From assembly GCA_963921195.1 (NCBI GenBank), contig OY992537.1:207517736-207581735 (forward strand): a DNA stretch of 64,000 bases. The letters run 5' to 3'. A program made the translations under genes and the position numbers. Under the pieces are notes generated by a model that was not told where the DNA came from, did no database searches, and was given only the letters and a program-made list of their open reading frames with translations. Positions within the stretch are counted from its first letter, which is position 1. The number at the start of each line of letters is the position of its first letter. Positions 1 to 11,424 of this stretch are shown here, in pieces. This DNA is from Pegoplata infirma. Lineage: Eukaryota > Arthropoda > Insecta > Diptera > Anthomyiidae.

Positions 1-555
1 TTATTGAGTGGAGATACGGTATAAGTATGTTCCAAAAAAATGTTGGGGGGTAAAAATTAATGGGGGTCGGCCTTAGTGGAAACCACTCTAAGGTCTAATT
101 TTAATTTCATAAAACAAATTTATAAAAAATAAAAATAAATTGTATGGGGACCATCTTAAGGGTTAAAGATAGAGGGTAGGTATATTTTAAAAAAATGTTG
201 GGGTTGAAAAAATATTGGGGGTCGGTCACACATTTGCATTTCTAGGGGCACTCTTGGAGCAGTTAGAGCTGTAGGAGCAGATTTTTTAAAAATGGCATTT
301 TGTATGGGAGCCCCATTATCGAGTGGAGATACGGTATAAGTATGTTCCAAAAAAATGTTGGGATTAAAATTAATGGGGGTCGGTCTTATTGATTAATACT
401 CTAAGACGCACCCTGGGAGCGGTAGGAGCTGATTTCTTAAAATTAATTTAAAAAAAATAAAAAACAATTGTATGGGGACCACCTTAAGGGTTAAAGATAG
501 GGACATCTCTTGGGGCATTATTGGAGCAGTTAGAGCGGTAAGAGCCAATTTTAAT
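1..555. repeat. Fragment of fold-back family (alternating TIR sub-repeats)
   Basis: Two sub-repeat types alternate. Type A carries GTGGAGATACGGTATAAGTA and then ATGGGGGTCGG; type B carries AAAGATAGAGGGTAGGTAT and then ATTGGGGGTCGGTCA. Both end in a GAGCGGTAGGAGC-like string. The same units in the same orientation make up the right terminal repeat of the element at 29651-33018, so this is a second, truncated copy entering from the left edge. No terminus or target duplication is visible and there is no coding sequence. Confidence 0.8.
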
Positions 556-802
556 AAAAATGTTATATCTTCTTTTTTAATAAAAAAATATTTTCTATAA
601 TTTTTTTTTTTTCAGTAAAACATTTTTTTTTTTACTAAATAATGCATAGTTAGTCTAAAAAAATATAAATATTAATAATAAAGGGCTTTTCTGAATTAAT
701 CCCCAGTTTACATATGTTTCAACCCACTGTGCATCGCTTTGAGCCTCAATGGCTTCAACGCCATATGAAAGTACACTATCAAATAGACAAAATCAAAATC
801 AA

Positions 803-1535
803 AACAAGTTAAATTCATCTTGGCTGAATCTATGAGTACCCTCCACAATGTCCGTTTTAAGTGATTGTAAATTTTCTAACATAAAAAATAACAATTTTAA
901 TAAGAAATATTTTACTTTGCGGAAGAAACATTTTTTAATTGTTGAAAAAAAAAAATTACAATTTTTTTATTTTTTTTTGAGTGTAAAATTTTTTTTGAGT
1001 GTACACTTTTTTTGAGTGTAATATTTTTTTTGTGTAAAAGTATTTATGAGTGACAAAAATGCGTTATAAAATATTTTTGTGACTAACCAATATTTTTAAA
1101 ACATGTTTAACGTTATTTAACACGTGAATTTAAGGTGAATCTAATCTGAAATTCACGGCCTTGCTAATAACTTTTGAACTGGAACGAATTTCTGATTGCT
1201 GAAATTCAATACCAATCAGACTAGGGGCATGAATTGTCTTTCAAAACTTAGCGTGTTTTTTATCTCGTAAATTTGCGATAAACCCTTGGCGAAATTCACT
1301 CTTTTGCTTATAACTCTGTAACCACTGGACCCATTTCGCTGGATTACAAAACCAACCTGACCAGGTAAATGCCCAACATATGTGCCAAACTTCAGGAGCC
1401 TACGTAAACTCTTTCAAAAGATCGAGGATCATGAATATATATATTTTATGGGGTCCTAGACCAATATTTCTGGGTGTTTCAAAAGGAATCATAAATTTAT
1501 ATGTACTTATATACCCTCTACAGGCGGGGATCCAC
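803..1535 (+). mobile_element. mini-me / INE-1-like repeat, copy 1 (partial)
   Basis: Starts with ACAAGTTAAATTC and a TTGGC-GAATC half hairpin, passes through TACCCTCCACAATG, T-rich TTTGAGTGTAA units, the strings AACTTTTGAACT and CCAAACTTCAGGAGCC, and then the core ATATTTTATGGGGTCCTAGA and ATACCCTCTA. It lines up with 26636-27957 and 57488-58735 in the same order but lacks their (GTCY)n tract, jumping from CTTTCAAAAG straight to ATCGAGGATCATG. Deletion of the microsatellite is the simplest reading. Non-coding. Confidence 0.7.
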
Positions 1536-1560
1536 AGGGGGTGGTGGGCAGAAGGAATTC

Positions 1561-1581
1561 TCCCCCCCCCCCCCCCCCCCA
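1561..1581. repeat. Poly(C) run
   Basis: About twenty consecutive C residues just after the mini-me-like copy, followed by a purine-rich AAGAAGAAAAGG tract to about 1660. A second C run lies at about 4995-5009. They are striking in such AT-rich DNA and prone to length errors in sequencing. Confidence 0.85.
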
Positions 1582-1679
1582 AACCGAATTCGAAAGAAGA
1601 AGAAAAGGAAAAAGAAAAAAAAGAAAGGAAAAAGAGTACGGGAGAGGAAAAAAGGAAAATGAAAATAATCTGAAAATTT

Positions 1680-2270
1680 TTTCTATGAAAAATTTCGTAA
1701 GAATCTATCTTACTATTTTTCTAAAGGAAAAATGTCTCGAATGTTAAATTTTTCTATATGAAAAAAATTGAGAATTTTTTTTAGGGAAATTTTGAGAATT
1801 TTTCTTTAGGAAAAAAAAATTAAGAATTTTTGGAATTTTTCTATAGGAAAAACATTAGATTTTTTTTCGGAATGTTAGAATTTTTCTATATGAAAAAAGT
1901 CTCGGAATATTTAAAATTTTCTTTAGAAAGAAATACGATAATTTTTGTTAGCGAAAAATTGGGGAATTTTTTAAGACTAAAAATTTAGAAATTTTTCTAA
2001 AGGAAAAATTAAAGAATTTTTCATAGAATTTTTTTATTGGAAAAATCTGAGAATTTTTATAACAAAATCAAAGAATTTTTCTATAGGAAAATTTTTCTTT
2101 AGGAAAATATGAGAATTTTCTACAAGCAAAACTTTGATAATTCTTCTTTCAAAAAATCTGAGAATGTGGATAAAATGATAGAGAAAAAGAAAATGAAATT
2201 ATATGAATATTTTTTCCAAAAAAAAATGCCCAAAAATATCAAAATTTTTCTATAGGAAAAATGTTTTTGA
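1680..2270. repeat. Degenerate interspersed short repeat (TTTTTCTATAGGAAAAA)
   Basis: The near-palindromic word GAATTTTTCTATAGGAAAAA and its variants recur roughly every 30-60 bases, with irregular spacing and many point changes. This looks like an old minisatellite rather than coding DNA, since all frames are interrupted. No flanking terminal repeats were found. Confidence 0.6.
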
Positions 2271-2467
2271 ATCTTAGATTATTTTAAGATTTTTTTTAAC
2301 TAGTATTTATTAACGCAATCTATCATACATTGATATTAAACAATTACATGTGGCTTATTAACTCTTAATTAAGAACTGGTAATGAATGACCCATTGATAA
2401 TCCCATACTAAAGAAAAACAAAAAAAAAAAAATAAATACTATATGTAATATTTTTTTTTCCTTTTAA

Positions 2468-3169
2468 GGGCGTACGGACATAACGCCCAAGTGCATATCG
2501 CCCAATTTAAAAAAGTCATTCCACCCAAAAAAAATGTGTGTTAGTTGTTGTTGCAAAATTTTTTGGACGATATGGCCATTATTTTTGGGTATTTTAACAA
2601 TTTTCTTTAAATTAATATAAATTGTCAAAAATGTCATATTACCCAAATATCAAAATGTTGAATTTATAAAATGTCATAGCACCCAAAAAAATAATCATAA
2701 AACTCACCAATATTGTTTTTTTTAACACAATATTTTAAAGTTTTTATGCGTAGCCGGCCTTCGGCCGGGCTTAGGGATTACAAAATCCATGCATTAAACC
2801 CACCCTCTCTGCAAAGTAAAGTTTTCAAGGTAGCAGGCCTTTACACTATCAAATTTGTTATGCATCAAAAAGGCCTGATAACCAAAATAGCTTTGGTTTG
2901 CAGAGAGGGTGGGTTTAATGCATGGAGTATGTAATCCTTAAGCCCGGCCGAAGGCCGGCTACGCAGAAAACCTTTATTACAAAAAAACAAATCATAGAAG
3001 TCGTAATTTCGTCATTTCGCCCAAAAAAATATTTTGGATTTTTTGACAATTTTGTTTTGGGAGAAATAACATTTTTAGACCTATCATTTTGGGCTATATG
3101 TCGCAGCTTGGGCGATATGACATTTACGGTTTTGGGCGATAAGACCTTGGGCGCTATGTCCGTACGCCC
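2468..3169. mobile_element. Inverted-repeat DNA element with GGGCGTACGGACATA ends
   Basis: The left end reads GGGCGTACGGACATAACGCC and the right end reads GGCGCTATGTCCGTACGCCC, its near-exact reverse complement. TTTTAA borders both sides (2462-2467 and 3170-3175) and is the likely target duplication. Internally, words such as GGGCGATATGACA recur in both arms. A second, GC-rich palindrome sits inside (2748-2966). No transposase reading frame is present, so it would be non-autonomous. Confidence 0.7.
2748..2966. mobile_element. Nested hairpin MITE (GCGTAGCCGGCCTTCGGCC)
   Basis: The left arm is GCGTAGCCGGCCTTCGGCCG; the right arm is its reverse complement, and the match continues inward through GGATTAC..CATGCATTAAACCCACCCTCTC. 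GGCCTTCGGCC within each arm is itself a hairpin. It lies inside the 2468-3169 element and shares no words with it, so it is read as a separate later insertion. No clear target duplication. Confidence 0.65.
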
Positions 3170-3395
3170 TTTTAAGTGGGCTTTTTTCGTTAATTTTGGG
3201 CGAAATTTCGTATTTTTCTTTTTAGGTAATTTTTTTATATTTTTTGGTTGATTTTGCATTTGGCGATTTTTCATAAAATTTTTTTGGGCGATTTTGCCTG
3301 CAGCCGTTGTTTGAGCCAAATTAGATCATTTCAATAAAATTTTTGAATTTTCTAAAAAAAACAAAAGTTGTATCGATTAAAATGATCGGTTCAAC

Positions 3396-3440
3396 CCAGC
3401 AAAAACCTACATTACTAGGTAATAAAATGTGTAATGGAAA
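3396..3440 (+). repeat. Orphan end of CCCAGCAAAAACTT element family
   Basis: CCCAGCAAAAACCTACATTAC matches the left end of the complete element at 41094-41708. No partner end is seen nearby. A second orphan end in the same orientation is at 4784-4830. Confidence 0.5.
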
Positions 3441-4079
3441 TATCAAAAGTTAAAACTAAGAAATCAACCTTGAAAAATTAGCAAAAAAAAAATGGTAAAA
3501 TAGCAAAAAAAAAAAACGATAAAAAAATACTAAAAATTTTGTATCAGGATAGGAACTAAGAATAGGACTATTTTTGAGCATCAAATTCTTTAAAGGAAGT
3601 GTTAGCACATCAACCAATAATCCAGTTGTTGGATGGCTACTTTTCTTTAGCGTCGGCAGCATATTCTTAAAACTAAAAAAAGAAGTATTACAATTTCTTT
3701 AACGAAAATACTACAATTTTTGCTAAAATTACGGTAAAATAAAAAAAAAAAAAAATAGCAAAAAAAATATAGTAAAAATACCAAAAAATATTTTTATTTT
3801 ACCAATAGTAAATTACCAAACAGTTCTGTAAAAATTCAATTTTTTAAATTTTTTTCCCAAAGTTTGGTTGACGTAAATTACAATACCTTTTCTAATATTT
3901 TGACTAAGTTATTTTTTTGGGTGTACAATAGAGTGTCCCTTATTTTGGTACTCGCTCATTTTTTTCCATTTGACTTAGAAATAACTCGGGAAAAATTTTA
4001 CGCCCCTACGACCACGCCTTCCCTACGCGACGGGGCCTTAAAGAGCGGGGCCTTAAAAATCATTTTTCCATACAAACCA
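3441..4079. other. AT-rich non-coding stretch, nothing recognised
   Basis: Poly-A/T tracts and AGCAAAAAAAA / GGTAAAATA words. A slightly GC-richer patch at about 3990-4050 (CGCCCCTACGACCACGCC and GGGGCCTTAAAGAGCGGGG) has a short direct repeat of GGGGCCTTAAA. No gene signal. Confidence 0.5.
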
Positions 4080-4783
4080 AAATTGTTATATTACTTGGTT
4101 AGCTTATTCACGACAAAACATTTGATTTTGGTGGAATTAGGGTTTCAGCGCTAAAAAAATTTTCGAAAAAAAAAATTTAGAGCCGCAGGGGTTCTACGGT
4201 AAAAAATTTTTAAAAAATATTTTTTTCTTAGTTTTGACAAGCAATTGTTTTAGTTGCTATGTTGCTTTAATTGATATATATTCATAAAAAAATATTTTTT
4301 GTATCTGTGACATCTTTATCGTATTCTAAAAAATAGGTAAAAAATGCATTGTTGTTGTTTTTCGATACACGATAAAGATGTCACAGATATGAATAATATT
4401 TTTTTTTTGAATATATATCATTAAAAACAACATAACAACTAAAACCGTTGCTTGTCAAAACTTAAAAAAAAATATTTTTTAAAAATTTTTTAAAAAATTT
4501 TTACCGTTGGGCCCCAACGGATCAAATTTTTTTTTTCGAAAAAAATAAGGATGTCACAGATATAAATAATATTTTTTTTTGAAAATATATCATTAAAAGC
4601 AACATAACAACTTAAACCGTTGCTTGTCAAAACTAAAAAAAAAATATTTTTTAAAAATTTTTTACCCTAGGACCCCAACGGCTCTAAATTTTTTTTTTCG
4701 AAAAAATTTTTAGAGCTAAAAGCCTGATTCCACCAAAATCAAATTTTTTGTCGTGAATAAGCTAACCAAGTAATATAACAATT
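4080..4783. repeat. Imperfect palindrome with 17-bp perfect inner stem
   Basis: AATTGTTATATTACTTGG at the left is mirrored by CCAAGTAATATAACAATT at the right. The arms pair inward to a perfect 17-bp stem, CTGTGACATCTTTATCG (4305-4321) against 4370-4386, with a ~48-base loop. The right arm is longer because about 173 bp (from GATGTCACAGATAT at 4377 and again at 4550) is tandemly duplicated. The right boundary abuts a CCCAGCAAAACTT end. Probably a fold-back element remnant. Confidence 0.65.
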
Positions 4784-4830
4784 ACCCAGCAAAACTTAGA
4801 TTACCAAATAAGGTATAAAATAAGGTATAT
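4784..4830 (+). repeat. Second orphan CCCAGCAAAACTT end
   Basis: CCCAGCAAAACTTAGATTACC resembles the left end of 41094-41708. It directly abuts the palindrome end at 4783, suggesting insertion at or truncation of that boundary. Confidence 0.45.
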
Positions 4831-5109
4831 GATCTCTTTTAAGATTTTAAGATTTCGTTATAAAGAATTTTATATATGGGGACTAAAATACTGTTCCTTT
4901 TATTATCCGGTATTTGGAACAAAATTCTGAAGCCAGTAGTCATTAATGATTTTTTGGCTTACTTTTTAATATGACTTTGCCCCATATATTAAGCCCCCCC
5001 CCCCCCCCCAACCGAAAATCATTAAGAATCACTGCTTTAAAAAACACCAAAAACAAATTATTGTTATTTTTATTCAATACAAAGTCATTTAGTTTTGGTG
5101 TACCCAGGT

Positions 5110-6535
5110 TAGGGTGGGTCGATGAAATGCATATTTGCGAATCTCGTGTACTAATAGCAAAAACTCGACGCGCATTTTCGAGCTGATAACGGGAAAAATC
5201 ATGAAAAAATTTTAGGAGGGTACTTTTAGGCCTCTCTCTACAAGCGGTTTTAGTTCGCGGTTTTTGGAAAAAAAATATTTTTTTTTATTTTTTAAAAATA
5301 TTTTAAAAATTAAGTAAAATAATGCTTATTACAAAACAATATCCAAACAAAATTTATCTCGCCAATTTTAGCCCGTGGATGCGTTTTTATACCCAGAAAA
5401 GTTCGAATTATATATAGAAAAAAAAAATATTTTTTATTTCATAATAGCACTCAAATGGTGCATAAGGCCAATTTAAGAACATGAATGATAAAAATTAAAA
5501 AATTGCGGGTATTTATAGCAATCCACAAGTGCAAAAAATTCGCAAATTCAAAAAAAATTAAAAATGGGTATCAAAATTTTGGTAAAATAAAGCGTTTTAA
5601 GATAATGATAAAAAAACAAAACAAATTGGCGGCTATTTATAACAATTCGCAAGCGCAAAAAATTCGCAAGTACCAAAAAAAATGGAAAAATGGGTATCAA
5701 ATTTTTGGTAAAATAAAGCGTTTTCAGAAAAAAAATAAAAAATATATATTAGAGGATCAATTTAGTCCATGTTGTAAGTTGTTTTAAAACATAATGTGGA
5801 CCAACATCAATTATAAATAAACGTTTAAATATCAAACAAAAAAAAAACATCAGATTTTCAAAATGCATCCATGGACCAAATTGATCCTCTTATATATATT
5901 TTTTATTTTTTTTTTCTGAAAACGCTTTATTTTACCAAAAATTTGATACCCATTTTTCCATTTTTTAATTTTTTTTGGTACTTGCGAATTTTTTGCGCTT
6001 GCGAATTGTTATAAATAGCCGCCAATTTGTTTTGTTTTTTTATCATTTTCTTAAAGCGCTTTATTTTACCTAAATTTTGATACCCATTTTTAATTTTTTT
6101 TGAATTTGCTAATTTTTTGCACTTGTGGATTGCTATAAATACCCGCAATTTTTTAATTTTTATCATTCATGTTCTTAAATCGGCCTTATGCACCATTTGA
6201 GTGCTATTATGAAATAAAAAATATTTTTTTTCTATATATAAATCGAACTTTTCTGGGTATAAAAACGCATCCACGGGCTAAAATTGGCGAGATAAATTTT
6301 GTTTGGATATTGTTTTGTAATAAGCATTATTTTACTTAATTTTTAAAATATTTTTAAAAAATCAAAAAAAATATTTTTTTTCCAAAAACCGCGAACTAAA
6401 ACCGCTTGTAGAGGCCTAAAAGTACCCTCCTAAAATTTTTTCATGATTTTTCCCGTTATCAGCTCGAAAATGCGCGTCGAGTTTTTGCTATTAGTACACG
6501 AGATTCGCAAATATGCATTTCATCGACCCACCCTA
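5110..6535. mobile_element. Giant palindromic hAT-like element, TAGGGTGGG ends, 8-bp TSD
   Basis: The ends are TAGGGTGGGTCGATGAAATG and its exact reverse complement. The flanks are identical 8-mers, ACCCAGGT at 5102-5109 and 6536-6543. Both arms (about 670 bp each) pair almost completely around a ~90-base centre near 5,820. An 8-bp duplication and a TAGGG start fit the hAT superfamily. There is no transposase frame; open frames in the two arms are mirror readings of the same AT-rich DNA. Non-autonomous fold-back element. Confidence 0.85.
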
Positions 6536-6543
6536 ACCCAGGT

Positions 6544-7256
6544 GCTTTAATGTTGCAAATTTTTATTTTTATATTTTATGTTCTATTCCTGCCGCTTACC
6601 ACTTTAACATCGACATCATCATCATCATTTATGTGTATCGAGCAATTGCATTTATTGCCTTCAATGTTATTGGTTGTTCATATGACATGTGTTTTATAGT
6701 CTAGATATGTGCGCAAAAAAAGAAAAGAAAATATAAATTGAAAAATGGAATTGAATATTGTCAATATTTAGATGTATTTACATTATATTTAGTTTTGATA
6801 CGCAAACGACTTTTTTATGATGATAAATGTTTTTTATTTTTCTAGAACAGGAACATTAAATTGCAAAAGACATTTTGTTAAACATAAAAGGGGTGTTTAA
6901 TAGAAAAATAATATTTAAATAAAAAATTGTATTGCAAACATTTTAAATGATTAATTGAAAGGAGTTTAATGTATATTTATAAAAAAAAAATGCAGCCCTC
7001 TATTTGATTTAACGAAATATTTTTTAAAATAATTTTAACCCCCTTTTGGTCCCGTTAAAATCGAAATTTACTCAATCTTTTTATAATAGTTTTTTGTTTA
7101 CTACTTTGTAGAACCACTGTTTTGAGAGATCAAAAAGTACCAAAATACAATTTTTTATCCTCTAAGAATCATCATTTCTTAAAATTCTATTTTAATGAAT
7201 GGTATTTCATCGGAATGATCCCAACAACTTTTTTTTTTTTTGGACCACTCTAATGT
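6544..7256. other. AT-rich intergenic DNA, nothing recognised
   Basis: Includes a short (ATC)n run near 6613-6630 and poly-A/T tracts. No terminal repeats, RNA gene or credible frame was seen. Confidence 0.5.
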
Positions 7257-7264
7257 ATATACAT

Positions 7265-10009
7265 TAGGGTGGCAGCTATTTTGCAAAACTTCGAATTTGA
7301 AGGAGTGCACCCCTAATTTTTATTACATTTGGTCTAAAAATGCTATGCTAAAAATTTCAGCCAAATCGGACAACGTTAACACGAGGCGCATTGAGGTCAA
7401 AGGTCAAAGGTAAAAAAATAGCCATATTTTGATGAAAAACATTAAATAAATGGTGTTGTTTTTTGAATATATTGTTAAAAAGTGGTACACGAGTTGTTTT
7501 AAGTATAAGAAGATAAATTAAAAATTTTTGGGTTTTCAAAAATTAACCCTTGTAAGTCTTTCGGGGTCAAAATGACCCAATTTTCACAAAATGATCCCTA
7601 AAACACGAAAATCAGACCCAATTTTCTAAATTTATTGAAATAAACCAATGTAAACCCATATTTATATTCTATTCTATCATAAATACTCAGATAAGAAATA
7701 CTGTCTTTGTAGGAAGTCATTCACCCGTTTCACGGTAAGGCCAAAAATATGCATTTTATTTGGCGTGGTTCTCAAAACTGATATTTTGGTTTTTTCAAAA
7801 TTTTCTTAAACAAAATTAGGAAAAATGCTGAAAAAACCACAGAATCTTATAAAATATATGTTAACATATAAAAAAAAAAATTTTTGGGGGATATCTCTCG
7901 GATAGTTTGGCGGGGGCATCGATTTAAACTCAGCGGATTTCGAGGAAAATCCCTTTTTTGCCCACAATTTATTCAATATGAAAAAAATTTGGTAAATATT
8001 TTAAAATTTGACAAAGTCAGGGCCATAAATTATTAAAAACTATGTTAGACATTAACCCTAAACGTTTTAGGAAAATATAATAATATTAACCCGGTTTTTA
8101 TTTGGGTCAAAAGTCAAATTTAGGGATATTTGGATTTTTTTTGGAAAAAGGCATCGAAATACGAAATGTTTATTGCGATTTTTTATAAAACTTGGTATAA
8201 TTATTGTACGATCTCAGAAAAATGATTATTTAATTTTTTTAAAATTAACCCATAAATGAACATGGGTCAAAATGGCCCAGCACATTAAAATTTCTTTATA
8301 TAGATTTTTATATTTTTTTTCGATTTTTATAAAACTTGTTATAATTATGTGCGAGGTCAGAAAACTAATTATTTGATTTTTTTAATTAACCCATAAATGA
8401 ACATGGGGTCAAAATGGCCCAGCACGTTAAAAATTCTTAATATAGCTTTTTATTTTTTTTTTCTATTTCTATAAAACTTGTTATTATTTTTATGCGACGT
8501 CTGAAAAAATAATTATTTGATTTTCATTGTTCATTTATGAGTTAATTAAAAAAAATATCTGACCTCGAACAACGGTTATACCAAGTTTTATCGAAATCGA
8601 AAAAAAAAATCATTAAGAATTTTTATCGTGCCCCCATGTTCATTTATGGGTTAATGTAAAAAATCAAATAATTAGTTTTCTGACTTTGCACAATGTTTAT
8701 ACCAAGTTTTATAGAAATAAAAAAAAAAATATTAAGAATTTTAACGTGCTGGGTTATTTTGACCCCTTGTTCGTTTATGGGTTAATTTAAGAAAATCAAG
8801 TAATTATTTTTTCACACGTCGCATAAAAATAATAACAAGTTTAATAGAAATAGAAAAAAAAATAAAAAAAAACTATATTAAGAATTTTTAACGTGCTGGA
8901 CCATTTGGACCCCATGTTCATTTATGGGTTAATTAAAAAAAATCAAATAATTAGTTTTCTGACCTCGCACATAATGATAACAAGTTTTATAAAAATCGAA
9001 AGAAAATATAAAAATCCCTATAAAGAAATTTTAATGTGCTGGGCCATTTTGACCCCATGTTCATTTATGGGTTAATTTTAAAAAAATTAAATAATTATTT
9101 TTCTGAGCTCGTACAATAATTATACCAAGTTTTATAAAAAATCGCAATAAACATTTCATATTTAGATGCCTTTTTCAAAAAAATCCAAATATCCCTAAAT
9201 TTGACCTTTGACCCGAATAAAAACCGGGTTAATATTATTCTATTTTCCTAAAACGTTTAGGGTTAATGTCTAACATAGTTTTTAATAATTTATGGCCCTG
9301 ACTTTGTCAAATTTTAAAATATTTACCAAATTTTTTCCATATTGCATAAATTGTGGGCAAAAAAGGCATTTTCCTCGAAATCCGCTGAGTTTAAATCGAT
9401 GCCCCCGCCAAACTATCCGAGGGATATCCCCCAAAATTTTTTTTTTTATATGTTAACATATATTTTATAAGATTCTTGAAAAAACCAAAATATCAGTTTT
9501 GAGAACCACGCCAAATAAAATGCATATTTTTGCCCTTACCGTGAAACGGGTGAATGACATCCTACAAAGACAGTATTTCATATCTGAGTATTTATGGTAG
9601 AATAGAATATAAATATGGGTTTACATTGGTTTATTTCAATAAATTTAGAAAATTGGGGCTGATTTTCGTGTTTTAGGGGTCATTTTGTGAAAATTGGGTT
9701 ATTTTGACCCCGAAAGACTTACAAGGGTTAATTTTTGAAAACCCAAAAATTTTTAATTTATCTTCTTATACTAAAAACAACTCGTGTACCACTTTTTAAC
9801 AATATATTAAAAAAACAACACCATTTATTTAATGTTTTTCATCAAAATATGGCTATTTTTTGACCTTTGACCTTTGACCTCGATGCGCCTCATGTTAACG
9901 TTGTCCGATTTGGCTGAAATTTTTAGCATAGCATTTTTAGACCAAATGTAATAAAAATTAGGGGTGCACTCCTTCAAATTCGAAGTTTTGCAAAATAGCT
10001 GCCACCCTA
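7265..10009. mobile_element. Giant palindromic hAT-like element with internal minisatellite, 8-bp TSD
   Basis: The ends are TAGGGTGGCAGCTATTTTGC and its reverse complement; ATATACAT is duplicated at 7257-7264 and 10010-10017. The arms match over more than 1 kb each, for example GGAGTGCACCCCTAATTTTT near both ends. Around the axis (about 8.5 kb) a ~140-bp unit containing AACCCATAAATGAACATGGG and GTCAAAATGGCCCAGCAC is repeated several times per arm, in opposite orientation on the two sides. No transposase frame. Confidence 0.85.
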
Positions 10010-10017
10010 ATATACAT

Positions 10018-10363
10018 ACATAGGTAGTATATAACAGAAGTTCGACATTTGTATATATAACAATAAAATACGCCAATTTCAATTTAATTCATAACGTTTT
10101 ACAACATTCACAACAACGACATCAACAATAACAACAAATAATAAATTAACAATAAGGATTAAATAACAGAATAACAACAAATATGAAAAATATAAATAGA
10201 CATACAGACAGACATTTATATTATTTATACACTCATAATATAAAATAAGATGAAATAAAATAACTAAGGTTTGAAAAAGCTCAAACTTTTTTTTAATCCT
10301 GGACTTTCTATTCGCAGACATCAATTCCATGTAATTAAAATGGCTGCTAAGATCAAAACATTC
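10018..10363. other. AT-rich spacer
   Basis: ACAACAATAACAAC-type simple sequence and poly-A/T. A 96-codon open frame on the minus strand is low-complexity and hydrophobic, with no recognisable family, and is not called as a gene. Confidence 0.45.
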
Positions 10364-11362
10364 ACTCAAAAAAAAAAAACCTTGTCAAATTACTATATTT
10401 GACAGTTTTCCTTGTTTTTAACAAAAACTTTAAATTTAAATTTTTTTGTAATATTACAATTTTTTGTGTAATTTTACGAATTTCCAAGGTAGTTTTACAA
10501 ACAAAAAAACTAGTAAATTCACAAGAATTCCCTGTAAGTTTTATTTAGCCAAAAAAGTTGTAAATTTACAAATTTATTGGTAAAAACCTTGTAAAAATAA
10601 AAAAAACTCGTAATTTTTGCTATAAATTTTCGTAAAATAGGAAGTAGCAAAAAATCAAGTAAAGTCACGAGAATTCCTTGTTAGTTTTATAGCGTCAAAA
10701 AATTTGCAAATATACAAATTTATTGTTAAAAAGCTTGCAAGATTACAAAATTATTGCTGAAAAGATTGCTACAAGAAATTCTAGTCAAATAGGAGGTAGC
10801 AAAAACTAAAAACAACAAGCTTTGCGTATCATTTTACAATTTTTTTTTATATGTGGTTAAAAGAACAAAATTTCAGCCCATTTTTTTCAAAAATTGTCCA
10901 ACTCACGAAATTTATATACTAAAAGCTTTGAACATTACACTTCAAAAAAAACCCTTGTAAAATGACAAAAAAAAAAAAACTTGTTAACAAGCTTTTTACA
11001 AATAATTTTGTAATTTTACAAGCTTTTTACGAATAAAACTGTATATTTAAAATTTTTTTGACGCGATAAAACTTACAAGGAGGTTTTGTGAGTTTACTAG
11101 AATTTTTTGCTACCTACTATTTTACGAGAATTCCAAGTAAAAATTATGATTGTAAATTTACAACTTTTTTGGCGCAATAAAAATCAAGAATTTACAAGAT
11201 TTTTTTAAAATTTGTAAAATTACAAAAAAAAAAATGCATTTACAAAAACAAATGTAAAGTTTGGTCGAAATTTGTTTGTTAAAAAACAAGGAAAACTGTC
11301 AATTATTGGTAAAATGTGATTACGATACTTTTTCTAGTAATTTGACAAGTTTTTTTAAGTGA
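10364..11362. mobile_element. Inverted-repeat element, CACTCAAAAAAAA..CCTTGTCAAATTAC family, copy 1
   Basis: The left end CACTCAAA..CCTTGTCAAATTAC is mirrored by GTAATTTGACAAGTTTTTTTAAGTG. The inside is full of TTGTAAAATTACAA and GTAAATTTACAA words in both orientations, so most of the element can fold back. Other copies lie at 39556-40030 and, truncated, at 54010-54268. A target duplication is not convincing. Non-coding. Confidence 0.65.
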
Positions 11363-11424
11363 AACTTCGTTACCATGTCAAACCTGAAGATTCTGGCTGC
11401 TGTTATAACCAGTCGAAATACAAT

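Noticed and set aside
2915..3319. 134- and 109-codon frames on opposite strands
   Set aside because: They overlap on both strands, cross an element boundary and translate GGGCGATATG-type repeats.
8230..9110. CRISPR-like direct repeats
   Set aside because: The ~140-bp units are contiguous, have no spacers of uniform length and change orientation at a palindrome axis in a eukaryotic element.
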